Source: Candidatus Altarchaeota archaeon
GTDB lineage: Archaea; Altiarchaeota; Altiarchaeia; IMC4; QMZM01
Assembly: GCA_016931955.1 (NCBI GenBank)
Contig: JAFGDV010000029.1
Location: 1-49,976, forward strand
Direction: 5' to 3'
Length of the DNA: 49,976 nt
Shown: positions 42,479-49,976 of the stretch, in pieces
Position numbering within the stretch: position 1 is the stretch's first letter
Layout of the letters: each line of letters starts with the position of its first letter
The notes under the pieces: model-generated
Seen by the model: the letters and a program-made list of their open reading frames with translations, nothing else
Databases searched by the model: none
What the model was told of the DNA's origin: nothing
Translations under genes and position numbers: made by a program

Positions 42479-43471
42479 CTATGCGCTAAGCAGATCCTCG
42501 TATATGCCCTTCAGTTTCGCCCCAACCTGCTGCAGAGAATGCTCTTTGACCATCTCGTGGGCGTTGTCCGCCAGTTTTTTCCTCAGAGACTCGTCCTCGA
42601 ACAGCATCCCAAGCTTCTGCTTAAATTCCTCGTCTGTTCTCGCCTTCAAGCAGTCAACGCCGTCCGTCAGCCAGTTCTCATATACCGGGATGTCTCTCAC
42701 GATGATGGGTCTCCTGCAGGCAGCCGCTTCCAGGATCACAATACCCTGGTTCTCGCAGAAAGAAGGGAAAAAGAAGACGTCAGTGCCACAGTATGCTGAA
42801 ACTATATCCTCTATGAAATTGATGAATGTTACATTCGATGGAGCGTCTTTCACGATCCATGAAACCTCCGGCTCCTCCAGGCGCACGTACCGTCTTCCAA
42901 CCCATATGAAGCGGTTGCTGAATTCCCTGGCAACATTCACATACGTCTTAATGCCTTTGCGGATGAACAGGTGGCCGACGCATAATGGGGTAATACTATC
43001 CAATGAATACTCATTTCTGAATTTCTCTCTTTTCTCCTCGGAGAACTGGAACTTGTTCAAATCTATACCATTACTTATCGGCACAATTGGTTTCTTTATC
43101 CCGTACCTTAGCAACACATTCTTGGTGTACTCTGAAGGACAGAGGACCAGATCAGCCTGATTATAGTAGTAGGCCAAGTATCTTCTCAGGAAGGGAGCGA
43201 TGACGTTACTGAACCGGTAGCTGTTCCTGAAGTCGTCTGCGGTCACATGAGCGTGAACGACGATCTTCCTGCCCTTCCGCCTCATCCTCCTAGCAAGATG
43301 GAGGGATTTCAAACCGATGAGGTTGAGGTGCAGGATGTCGAAATCGTCGCTGAGGTCGCTCGTATGCTCCACATTGTTTAGATCAAGAGCACTCCGCTGG
43401 TTTTTTATGGCAGACGATATACCGCTAGCCTTAAGCTGGTTTTCCATCTCAAGGTAGAGACATGCCTTCAT
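42479..43471 (-). CDS. GT4-family glycosyltransferase
   Basis: 330 aa GT-B enzyme. C-domain motifs are PLCVGHLFIRKGIKTYVNVA and FFFPSFCENQGIVILEAAACRRPII, carrying the EX7E donor site. The N-domain has VVHAHVTADDFRNSYRFSN and LVLCPSEYTKNVLL. Related archaeal enzymes glycosylate diacylglycerol-like lipids, and the neighbours (acyltransferase, DUF1405) agree with membrane glycolipid work. The last residues, KGIYEDLLSA, recur as a fragment at 38093-38121. The ATG overlaps the zinc-finger stop (ATGA). Confidence 0.92.
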   Translation of the reverse strand: MKACLYLEMENQLKASGISSAIKNQRSALDLNNVEHTSDLSDDFDILHLNLIGLKSLHLARRMRRKGRKIVVHAHVTADDFRNSYRFSNVIAPFLRRYLAYYYNQADLVLCPSEYTKNVLLRYGIKKPIVPISNGIDLNKFQFSEEKREKFRNEYSLDSITPLCVGHLFIRKGIKTYVNVAREFSNRFIWVGRRYVRLEEPEVSWIVKDAPSNVTFINFIEDIVSAYCGTDVFFFPSFCENQGIVILEAAACRRPIIVRDIPVYENWLTDGVDCLKARTDEEFKQKLGMLFEDESLRKKLADNAHEMVKEHSLQQVGAKLKGIYEDLLSA

Positions 43472-43611
43472 TTTCTAATGCGCTGCCCCCTTAAACAAAG
43501 CCTGCAGACACCTTCTCCGCTTATGTAACAATGGGAACAAACCCGCCTGCCACAGAGCGTACAAGTGTATAATGAACCAATAGAACCGCAGATGTCGCAT
43601 AATCCTTTCAT
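43468..43611 (-). CDS. 47-aa zinc-finger protein
   Basis: A small gene found by reading the gap upstream of the GT gene. It starts MKGLCDICGSIGSLYTCTLC and ends LRGQRIRK. Cysteines and one His form a B-box/HIT-type two-zinc pattern (CxxC, CxxC, CSHC, CRLC). The stop overlaps the next ATG in ATGA, and it lies 6 nt after the upstream gene, so the coupling is strong. Function unknown; it may mediate protein contacts. Confidence 0.8.
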   Translation of the reverse strand: MKGLCDICGSIGSLYTCTLCGRRVCSHCYISGEGVCRLCLRGQRIRK

Positions 43612-43617
43612 TCTGGT

Positions 43618-44040
43618 TCAAGAAGCCTTCTTAAACTCCAGCTTTTTGGGCTCCATCTCTATCCTTGGGAGTCTTATCGGTACTGGAAGTCTGAGCTTCT
43701 TTGATAATTCTATGATTTCCAGGAGGGATTCTCTGACAATTGACGAAGTCACTTCTTTGACGACTTCGGATTCAAGCTTTATCGTGTCCTTCTTCACAGT
43801 CACCATTTTATTCAGATCCTTTTCACTGTACCAGAGGGTGCCCTCTATCTTCATGCTCCCGAGGTTTGGCTCATACCCCACCTCAAACCTGAAGCTGACG
43901 TTAAGGAAGTCTCCGATGTTCGGATTATTATCCATCTTCAAAGAGAGTATGGCAAAATTTGACTTAATGTCTACGCTCTTAGCCTCTTCGCCCGTCCTCG
44001 ACCCCTCTAACCTATCAATCCTATAGTTTATCGTTGGCAT
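43618..44040 (-). CDS. Hypothetical protein, possibly SecB-like
   Basis: 140 aa soluble protein. The arrangement of alternating strands (FAILSLKMD, LNVSFRFEVGYEPNLGSMKIEGTLWYSE) and a C-terminal helix (VRESLLEIIELSKKL) followed by a Pro-rich end (PVPIRLPRIEMEP) recalls the SecB fold found in some archaea. I have no decisive motif. It starts at ATG 44040 with GAGGTGAT 5 nt upstream. It belongs to the argC-to-892-aa run. Confidence 0.65.
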   Translation of the reverse strand: MPTINYRIDRLEGSRTGEEAKSVDIKSNFAILSLKMDNNPNIGDFLNVSFRFEVGYEPNLGSMKIEGTLWYSEKDLNKMVTVKKDTIKLESEVVKEVTSSIVRESLLEIIELSKKLRLPVPIRLPRIEMEPKKLEFKKAS

Positions 44041-44094
44041 AGTATCACCTCACACATCTCTCCTTATTTATTGGACGTGAAAATAAAAAAATCA

Positions 44095-45129
44095 CTATGG
44101 ATGACCGCCTATTAAATCCAATCCATAGACCTCCTTGAAATCAAACATCAGATTCATGTTCTGCACCGCCTGACCCGAACCACCCTTTATGAGGTTGTCT
44201 AATGCGCAGAGTACAAGTATTCTACCAGAAACCGGGTCCAAGTTGACTCCTATGTCACAGAAGTTAGTATCAACGACATCACGAAGCTGAGGAACATTCT
44301 CGTCTCCACCATAGACGATCCTCACGAAGGGCTCCTTTCCGTAGAAGTTCCTGAAATTGTCTGACAGATCGACGTCAAGTTTCTCGGAGAATACGGTGAC
44401 AAAACTCATTATACCCCTCGCCATGTTTGCAACAGCTGGGGTGAAATAAAGCTTTAGGTCTTTCTTGAAAGTGTCCTTTAGGATGAACTCCATCTCAGGA
44501 AGGTGCCTGTGGAACAAAACCTTGTAGGGTTTAACGGTGCCGCATGCCTCTGGGTGATGCAGGAACTCTGAAGGCTTAGCACCCGCACCAGAGGTGCCTG
44601 AAACCGAGGTGACTACAAGCCTATTCAGATCCAAGCTGTCCTTGAACTTTATCATAGGCAGCAGCGCAAGTAGTGCAGAGGTTGCGTAGCATCCAGGATT
44701 TGTGACGAACCGGGCCTTCTTTATTTTGCTCCTGTACAACTCAGGCAATCCATAAACCCGCTCATCCAGCAGAGCCTGATTCTCGTAGCCAGGATAGATC
44801 TTCGAATCCAGGGAAGCGTCTTGTATCCTGAACTTCCCACCCAGTGTTATGACCTTCACGCCCTTATCCAGTAAGTTGGGGATTTTTGCGAACCACTCAC
44901 TCTCCGGGGCCGCGAAAAAAACAATCTCCGAGTCAATGTCCTCGATATTAGGATTAACGAATGGGACATCAAGGATCCTGTAGAGGTTTCTATGCAGGGA
45001 GGAAACCGGTTTCCCAGCATATGTCCTTGAAGTGGGGATTAATTCTTCTACCCCTGGGTGGCGCACAAGAAGCCTCAACAGTTCACCACCCATGTAGCCT
45101 GACGCCCCAACTATTGTCGCCTTGACCAT
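44095..45129 (-). CDS. argC: N-acetyl-gamma-glutamyl-phosphate reductase
   Basis: 344 aa. The nucleotide-binding IVGASGYMGGELLRLLVRHP and the active-site FVTNPGCYATSALLALLP (Cys147) are typical; SVSGTSGAGAKPSEFLH is also conserved. It reduces N-acetylglutamyl phosphate for arginine, or the LysW-bound equivalent for lysine; the sequence does not separate the two. It starts 4 nt after the histone stop. Confidence 0.93.
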   Translation of the reverse strand: MVKATIVGASGYMGGELLRLLVRHPGVEELIPTSRTYAGKPVSSLHRNLYRILDVPFVNPNIEDIDSEIVFFAAPESEWFAKIPNLLDKGVKVITLGGKFRIQDASLDSKIYPGYENQALLDERVYGLPELYRSKIKKARFVTNPGCYATSALLALLPMIKFKDSLDLNRLVVTSVSGTSGAGAKPSEFLHHPEACGTVKPYKVLFHRHLPEMEFILKDTFKKDLKLYFTPAVANMARGIMSFVTVFSEKLDVDLSDNFRNFYGKEPFVRIVYGGDENVPQLRDVVDTNFCDIGVNLDPVSGRILVLCALDNLIKGGSGQAVQNMNLMFDFKEVYGLDLIGGHP

Positions 45130-45132
45130 TTT

Positions 45133-45336
45133 CTATTTGGTGGCTAATTTCACATCGTCGCCGTTAATTGTCTTCCTGTTGGCGTGTCTTGCAAACTTCG
45201 AAGCCTTCTCAGAAACCTGCTCCGCGATCTCCTCCAGGTAGTCCCGAAGCGCTTTAGTTGCCTCCTCACCAATCCTGACGTCGCCTCCAGCCCTTCTCAT
45301 GATCCTCTCAATAGGCGCAAGCGGTATATCTGCCAT
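45133..45336 (-). CDS. Archaeal histone
   Basis: 67 aa, a single HMfB-type histone fold: PLAPIERIMRRAGGDVRIGE, ATKALRDYLEEIAEQVSEKA, KFARHANRKTINGDDVKLA. It packs DNA as dimers and multimers. GGAGGTG lies 5 nt upstream and a TATA box at 45377-45386. It is the first gene of a run with argC, which is unusual. Confidence 0.96.
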   Translation of the reverse strand: MADIPLAPIERIMRRAGGDVRIGEEATKALRDYLEEIAEQVSEKASKFARHANRKTINGDDVKLATK

Positions 45337-45376
45337 TTTCCACCTCCATATGTAGTGTTAATTAGAGGGCGTACTC

Positions 45377-45386
45377 CCATAAATAC
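45377..45386 (-). promoter_or_regulatory. TATA box of the histone-argC operon
   Basis: The minus strand reads GTATTTATGG ~45 nt before ATG 45336, giving a start near 45355 and a short leader with the RBS. Upstream on the minus strand is TTAACCGATAA, which resembles the left part of the 36-bp element (copy 2), at 45393-45403. Confidence 0.6.
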
Positions 45387-45404
45387 CTATTTTTATCGGT
45401 TAAT

Positions 45405-45415
45405 GATAAATATTA
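45405..45415 (+). promoter_or_regulatory. TATA box of PEP synthase
   Basis: GATAAATATTA lies about 50 nt before ATG 45463, implying a start near 45437 and a ~26-nt leader with GGTGAT at 45453-45458. It is back-to-back with the histone promoter in a 126-nt divergent region. Confidence 0.5.
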
Positions 45416-45462
45416 TAGTTGTCTGGTTCAATATAGTATAACACAGTCATTTGGTGATTTCA

Positions 45463-47919
45463 ATGGCAGATAAAAGCAAGGAATTCGTTTTATGGTTTGA
45501 TGACATCGGCATCGAAGATGTCCCGCTCGTGGGCGGGAAAAACGCCTCACTTGGCGAGATGATAAGGGAACTGAAGGAAAAGGATATAAATGTGCCAAAC
45601 GGCTTTGCGGTCACAGCCTACGCCTATAATTATCTATTAGAACATGCAGGCATAGGAGACGACATAAAAAAGATCCTCTCCGATCTGGACACACACGACG
45701 TGAACAACCTCAGACAGAGGGGTAAAAAGATAAGGGCGCTCATAGAGAACGCCGAATTCCCTGGAGAGCTTAAAGATGTTATAGCAAAGGCATATGGGGA
45801 AATGCACACAAAACTGGGTTATGAGAAAGACACAGACGTTGCAGTAAGAAGCAGCGCAACGGCTGAGGATCTGCCGGATGCGTCATTCGCCGGCCAACAG
45901 GAAACCTACCTGCACATTCAAGGGATAGACGCGCTCATAAACGCATGCAAGAAGTGCTTTGCTTCCCTTTTCACTGACAGGGCGATATCCTACAGAGTGG
46001 ATAAAGGCTTCGACCACTTTCAAGTCAGCCTGTCCATCGGAGTCCAGAAGATGGTTAGAAGCGACTCCGCCAGTGCTGGAGTGATGTTCTCCATAGACAC
46101 GGAAACAGGATTCAAGAACGCCGTCTTCATAACCGGATCATATGGTCTAGGGGAAAACGTCGTACAGGGCGCAGTCAATCCAGATGAATTCTACGTGTTC
46201 AAACCCACCCTAAGGGAAGGCAAGAGACCGATAATAGGGAAAAAGCTCGGATCAAAGAAGATGACGCTGGTATATACAAAGAACGGCACAGAAAACATTA
46301 AAACCTCGGAGGGGGAGAGAAGCAATTTCTGCATAAGCGACGACGAAGTCCTGCAGCTGGCTGAGTGGGCCTATGACATAGAAGACCACTACAGCAAGAA
46401 GGCAGGATACTTTAAGCCTATGGACATAGAGTGGGCGAAGGACGGCGACGGCAAAAAAGTCGGGACAGGGAGATTGTTCATAGTCCAGGCAAGACCGGAG
46501 ACCGTCCACTCAACAAAGGACGTCTCTGTGATGAAGAACTACATATTACAGGAGAGGGGTAAAATACTCGCTAAGGGACAAGCAGTCGGAGAAATGATAG
46601 GGCAAGGGGGAGCACACATAATCGAGTCGGCTGAGGAGATAAGCAGATTCAAGAAGGGGCAGGTGTTGGTCACCGATATGACCGACCCAGATTGGGAGCC
46701 CATCATGAAGATCGCCGCAGCCATCGTGACAAACCGCGGCGGTAGAACATGCCATGCAGCCATCGTTTCAAGAGAGCTCGGAATCCCATGTGTCATAGGC
46801 ACAGAGAACGCCACAAAGAACATAAAAACAGGCCAGAACGTCACCGTCTCCTGCGCTGAAGGCGAAACAGGGAACATCTACGACGGGCTTCTGAAGTTTG
46901 AGGTGAAACAGATCAACCTCAAGGAACTGCCTAAGACTAAGACAAAGATAATGATGAACGTTGGCATCCCAGACAAGGCCTTCGTCGAGGGACAGATACC
47001 TAATGACGGCGTCGGGCTTGCAAGGGAGGAATTCATCATAAACTCCTACATAGGGCTGCATCCCCTGGCTTTGGTGCACTACGAGGAACTGAAGAGGAAG
47101 GCAAAGAAGGATAAAGAAGTGGCAGGGGTCATAGAAAAGATAGACAAAAAAACTAATGGATACAAAAACAAGGTCGAGTTCTTCATAGACCAACTGGCGA
47201 GGGGGATAGGCAAGATCGCTGCAGGATTCTACCCTAATGACGTGATCGTAAGGCTGTCCGACTTCAAGAGCAATGAGTACGCTAACCTCGTCGGAGGATA
47301 CCTCTATGAGCCAGAGGAAAGCAATCCCATGATCGGCTGGAGAGGCGCCTCCAGGTACTACGACGAAGAATTCAAACCCGCTTTCGGCCTAGAATGCAAG
47401 GCCATACTGAAGGCAAGGAATGAATTCGGTTTAACGAACATAAAGGTCATGGTGCCGTTCTGCAGGACCGTTGAAGAAGGCAGACAAGTGATAGAGACCA
47501 TAAAGGAATTCGGTCTCGTTCAAGGAGAGAACGGACTTGAAGTCTACGTCATGTGCGAGATTCCATCGAATGTGATATTAGCAGACCAGTTCGCCGAAGT
47601 ATTTGACGGATTCTCCATAGGCTCTAACGATCTCACGCAGTTAACCCTTGGATTGGACAGAGACTCAGAACTGGTCTCACACATCTATAATGAAAGAAAT
47701 GAGGCGGTTAAAAGGCTTGTCGCGCAGGTGATCAAGACGGCCAAGGAAAAGAACAGAAAGATCGGCATATGCGGTCAGGCGCCATCCGACTATGAAGAAT
47801 TCGCTGAATTCCTGGTCGAATGCGGAATCGATTCAGTTTCACTTAACCCGGACACCGTCATAAAGACTAGGCTCAAGATCGCGGAAAAAGAGAAGGCACT
47901 CGGAGTCAAACCAGAATAA
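45463..47919 (+). CDS. ppsA: Phosphoenolpyruvate synthase
   Basis: 818 aa. Three parts: an ATP-grasp domain (VGGKNASLGEM ... VAVRSSATAEDLPDASFAGQQETYLH, in parts), a phosphohistidine domain with the catalytic H431 in GGRTCHAAIVSRELGIPCVIG (His shown in parts), and a TIM barrel ending GICGQAPSD with the catalytic Cys770. It makes PEP from pyruvate, ATP and water in gluconeogenesis. I start at ATG 45463 with GGTGAT 4 nt upstream; the longer frame begins with TTG. Confidence 0.95.
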   Translation: MADKSKEFVLWFDDIGIEDVPLVGGKNASLGEMIRELKEKDINVPNGFAVTAYAYNYLLEHAGIGDDIKKILSDLDTHDVNNLRQRGKKIRALIENAEFPGELKDVIAKAYGEMHTKLGYEKDTDVAVRSSATAEDLPDASFAGQQETYLHIQGIDALINACKKCFASLFTDRAISYRVDKGFDHFQVSLSIGVQKMVRSDSASAGVMFSIDTETGFKNAVFITGSYGLGENVVQGAVNPDEFYVFKPTLREGKRPIIGKKLGSKKMTLVYTKNGTENIKTSEGERSNFCISDDEVLQLAEWAYDIEDHYSKKAGYFKPMDIEWAKDGDGKKVGTGRLFIVQARPETVHSTKDVSVMKNYILQERGKILAKGQAVGEMIGQGGAHIIESAEEISRFKKGQVLVTDMTDPDWEPIMKIAAAIVTNRGGRTCHAAIVSRELGIPCVIGTENATKNIKTGQNVTVSCAEGETGNIYDGLLKFEVKQINLKELPKTKTKIMMNVGIPDKAFVEGQIPNDGVGLAREEFIINSYIGLHPLALVHYEELKRKAKKDKEVAGVIEKIDKKTNGYKNKVEFFIDQLARGIGKIAAGFYPNDVIVRLSDFKSNEYANLVGGYLYEPEESNPMIGWRGASRYYDEEFKPAFGLECKAILKARNEFGLTNIKVMVPFCRTVEEGRQVIETIKEFGLVQGENGLEVYVMCEIPSNVILADQFAEVFDGFSIGSNDLTQLTLGLDRDSELVSHIYNERNEAVKRLVAQVIKTAKEKNRKIGICGQAPSDYEEFAEFLVECGIDSVSLNPDTVIKTRLKIAEKEKALGVKPE

Positions 47920-47920
47920 G

Positions 47921-48586
47921 TCATCCGATGATTCCGGACGTTATTGCATCAGCTATACCTGAGATAATAAACTGGACTGAGATCGCGGCGAGCATCAGGC
48001 CCATTATCCTAGTCGCAACCTTGGTGCCTACACGACCAAGAACCTTATAGACTAAGTCAAGCCTCTTGAATATCTGATAGGAGACTAAGAACACTAGGAG
48101 GATATTTACCATAAGAGCCAGTTTGTTGATGGGGACTCCAGCCTCTTCAAACAGTATTATCCCCGTCGTTATCGCGCCCGGACCCGTCAAGAGAGGGACT
48201 GCCATCGGCATCACAGCTATGTCCTCCTTATCTGAATCAAGGACATCTGAGAAACCCATCCTCGTCCTCCTGCCGAATAGCATCTCGATAGAGATTATTA
48301 ACAGGACTATCCCACCAGCTATCTTGAACGAGAAGATTTCCACACCAAGGAAACGAAAGACCAGGTTGCCGATTAAGGTCATGACCAATAGGACCATGGC
48401 GGCTATCCTCACCGCCATCCTTACCATCGCCCTCTTGTCCTCATCTGTGTAGTTGGAGAGCAGGGACATGTAGATAGGAACTATGCCGATTGCGTCGACT
48501 ATGACGAACAACGCCACAAAGGATTTTATCGCGAACACCAGACTGAAGTCCCCAGAAAGGGGATCATGTAAGAGTTGCTCCACCAT
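47921..48586 (-). CDS. MarC-family integral membrane protein
   Basis: About 221 aa with six TM helices. The MarC/UPF0056 signature is visible: FVIVDAIGIVPIYMSLL in TM1 and VPLLTGPGAITTGIILF mid-protein, and the conserved DSDKEDIAVMPMA. Substrate unknown. ATG 48586 is preferred over TTG 48607, because TTTTATA at about 48609-48615 sits ~26 nt upstream and would give a leaderless transcript. It is 1 nt from the convergent ppsA end. Confidence 0.87.
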   Translation of the reverse strand: MVEQLLHDPLSGDFSLVFAIKSFVALFVIVDAIGIVPIYMSLLSNYTDEDKRAMVRMAVRIAAMVLLVMTLIGNLVFRFLGVEIFSFKIAGGIVLLIISIEMLFGRRTRMGFSDVLDSDKEDIAVMPMAVPLLTGPGAITTGIILFEEAGVPINKLALMVNILLVFLVSYQIFKRLDLVYKVLGRVGTKVATRIMGLMLAAISVQFIISGIADAITSGIIG

Positions 48587-48616
48587 AGATAATAATTCTA
48601 CCAGCAAGTATAAAAT

Positions 48617-49822
48617 CTATTTCCTCAGGTAGTCCTTAACGATCTTCAGGGCACAGTATTTGCCGCACATCGTGCAAACTTCCTGGTTAACTAACTTGGA
48701 ATACTTTTCCCTTACGCATTCGTCGACGCCTAATTTGAACATCCTGTTCCAGTCCAGATTTATCCTGGCATGAGACATTTCATCGTCTCTTCCCATATCC
48801 CTTAACCTGACTATGTCGGCTGCGTGGGCCGCTATCTTTGACGCGATGACGCCGTTTCTGACGTCTTCCACGGTAGGCAGGCCCAGGTGCTCTGATGGCG
48901 TCACATAGCAGAGGAAGTCTGCCCCATAGATTGCAGCCAAAGCACCGCCTATGGCGCCAGAGATGTGGTCATAGCCCAACGCTATATCAGTGACCAATGG
49001 ACCAAGAACATAGAATGGGGCGTTATCACATATCCGCTTCTCCAGCATCATATTTGCTTCGATCTGGTCCAATGGAACATGCCCTGGGCCTTCAACGATG
49101 ACTGGAACCTTAGCCTTCCTAGCCCTCTTCGTCAACCTTCCTAAGTTTATTAACTCCTGCATCTGCGCTACATCAGAGGAATCGTGCAAGCATCCTGGAC
49201 GAAGAGCATCCCCGAGGCTTATCACAGCATTGTATCTGCTCACTATCTCAAGTATGCTGTCGAAGTATTCGTATAGGGGATTCTCTCTTCCGTTTTTGAT
49301 CATCCAGGCTGCGATAAAACTACCACCCCTGCTGGTTATGGGAATGATCCTGCCACCTAAGTCTTCAAGTATGCTTTTGGTTATCCCGCAATGGAGCGTC
49401 AGAAAATCAACCCCGTCCCTACAGTGTTTTTCGATGACTTCAAGTATGTGCTCTGAAGTCATATCAACCTTCTCCTCGATGAATGCCTGATATATTGGAA
49501 CCGTGCCTACGGGGACCTTAGTGTTCTTCAAGATCTCCCCCCTTATGGAGTCAAGGTCTCCGCCGACTGACAGATCCATTAAAGTGTCTGCGCCAGCGCG
49601 CACCGCAGCCCAGCTCTTCTCCAACTCCTTCCTCAAGTCAACGACGTCAGAGGAGGTGCCCACGTTAGCGTTCACCTTAACCCGGGTACCAGCCCCAATA
49701 ACTAACGGAGGAATATCCCTCTCAGAGTTCTTGACGACAACAACCGATCCACTGTCAACCCTCCGCCTGAGCTTCTCTTCTGAAATACCTTCCTTCCTTG
49801 CAATGTCTTCCAGAGCAGCCAT
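48617..49822 (-). CDS. thiC: Phosphomethylpyrimidine synthase ThiC
   Basis: 401 aa, the short archaeal form. Signature segments are VNANVGTSSDVVDLRKELEK, LHCGITKSILEDL, SLGDALRPGCLHDS, EGPGHVPLDQIEANM, and YVTPSEHLGLP. A C-terminal Cys cluster CTMCGKYCALK binds the radical-SAM 4Fe-4S; the last spacing is C-x3-C where many bacteria have C-x4-C. It makes HMP-P from AIR for thiamine. No TPP riboswitch motif is visible within 49823-49976. A GAGGAGG sits 18 nt before ATG, too far for a normal RBS. Confidence 0.95.
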   Translation of the reverse strand: MAALEDIARKEGISEEKLRRRVDSGSVVVVKNSERDIPPLVIGAGTRVKVNANVGTSSDVVDLRKELEKSWAAVRAGADTLMDLSVGGDLDSIRGEILKNTKVPVGTVPIYQAFIEEKVDMTSEHILEVIEKHCRDGVDFLTLHCGITKSILEDLGGRIIPITSRGGSFIAAWMIKNGRENPLYEYFDSILEIVSRYNAVISLGDALRPGCLHDSSDVAQMQELINLGRLTKRARKAKVPVIVEGPGHVPLDQIEANMMLEKRICDNAPFYVLGPLVTDIALGYDHISGAIGGALAAIYGADFLCYVTPSEHLGLPTVEDVRNGVIASKIAAHAADIVRLRDMGRDDEMSHARINLDWNRMFKLGVDECVREKYSKLVNQEVCTMCGKYCALKIVKDYLRK

Positions 49823-49849
49823 TTTTTTAATTAACGTTACCCTCCTCTA

Positions 49850-49910
49850 GAATTCGCCATCAGGCGAATTCCTTTTTCTTTCGCCAGCGTTTCTTTTTCC
49901 TAAAAAGAAA
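49850..49910. repeat. Composite palindromic element, right copy
   Basis: GAATTCGCC-ATCA-GGCGAATTC (49850-49871), an 18-nt spacer with TTTTTCTTT, then TTTCTTTTT-CCT-AAAAAGAAA (49890-49910), then GGGCTATG. The order, loop size, spacer motif and the trailing GCTAT are shared with 47-112 at the other end of the window. The right copy lies between ThiC and the unseen upstream gene. Confidence 0.65.
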
Positions 49911-49929
49911 GGGCTATGCCCGCGCCGAG

Positions 49930-49947
49930 GCACCGCAAAATCGGTGC
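49930..49947. repeat. Hairpin at right edge
   Basis: GCACCG (49930-49935) and CGGTGC (49942-49947) pair around a 6-nt loop. A further GGCAC near 49929 could pair with GTGCC near 49955. It resembles an additional module of the palindromic family, cut off by the window end. Confidence 0.45.
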
Positions 49948-49976
49948 ACGCTTTGTGCCATCTTCGCTATCGCTCG

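Noticed and set aside
49823..49976. TPP riboswitch in front of thiC
   Set aside because: I looked for the conserved CTGAGA and the ACC..GATCTGG..TAATGCCAGCG type core on the minus strand and did not find them; only palindromes are present.

Overview
The window is chromosomal DNA from an archaeon. It carries archaeal-type ribosomal proteins (eL7/L7Ae, eS28, eL24, eS19, eS4, RNase P subunit Rpp29, aIF1), aEF-1alpha and aEF-2, an Orc1/Cdc6 initiator, a four-helix archaeal histone, SepF, NAC and a PDCD5 homologue. Promoters look archaeal: TATA boxes about 25-30 nt before starts, several apparently leaderless. Histone, Cdc6, SepF and the gene order suggest a euryarchaeal or related lineage; I cannot place it more precisely from sequence alone.

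Layout. 1-394: a tRNA-Glu(TTC), a broken copy of its 5' part, and several perfect hairpins. 395-991: a PrgI-like membrane protein. 1098-13447 (minus): one large translation operon, read from L3 to S10 in the order L3-L4-L23-L2-S19-L22-S3-L29-aIF1-Rpp29-S17-L14-L24-S4e-L5-S14, which then runs directly into S7-EF2-EF1A-S10. The rest of the usual spc operon (S8 onward) and S12 are absent at this junction. 13701-15884 (plus, divergent): L7Ae-S28e-L24e-NDK-S19e-PDCD5.

15881-28445 is mixed housekeeping: a membrane-anchored DUF4350-like protein, YjbQ-type thiamine phosphate synthase, a metallophosphoesterase, a Thr-stalked beta-helix lipoprotein, an MBL-fold hydrolase, two small membrane proteins, GlmS, NAC, ThpR, a KaiC-like ATPase, SepF, Cdc6 with an AT-rich upstream region, and a GT4 glycosyltransferase. 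27741-32192 (minus) is a three-gene operon: a DUF4139-like surface protein, a VIT/VWA surface protein, and a winged-helix regulator tethered in the membrane.

32251-41390 is the accessory part: an AAA+ ATPase/DUF4143 gene, a VapBC-like pair and an orphan PIN toxin, each preceded by a copy of the same ~36-bp intergenic element. They are interleaved with very cysteine-rich lipoproteins, a YhfC-like intramembrane protease, an HExxH protease-like protein and a large Cys-repeat surface protein. 38712-45336 (minus) reads as a long operon: histone, ArgC, a SecB-like or unknown protein, a 47-aa zinc finger, GT4, hexapeptide acyltransferase, DUF1405 and the 892-aa Cys-repeat protein. 45463-49822 holds PEP synthase, a MarC-family protein and ThiC. 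The right edge carries a composite palindromic repeat that matches the one at the left edge.

Together the genes describe translation, gluconeogenesis (PpsA), thiamine synthesis (ThiC, YjbQ), amino-sugar, surface glycan and arginine synthesis, and an elaborate cysteine-rich cell surface.
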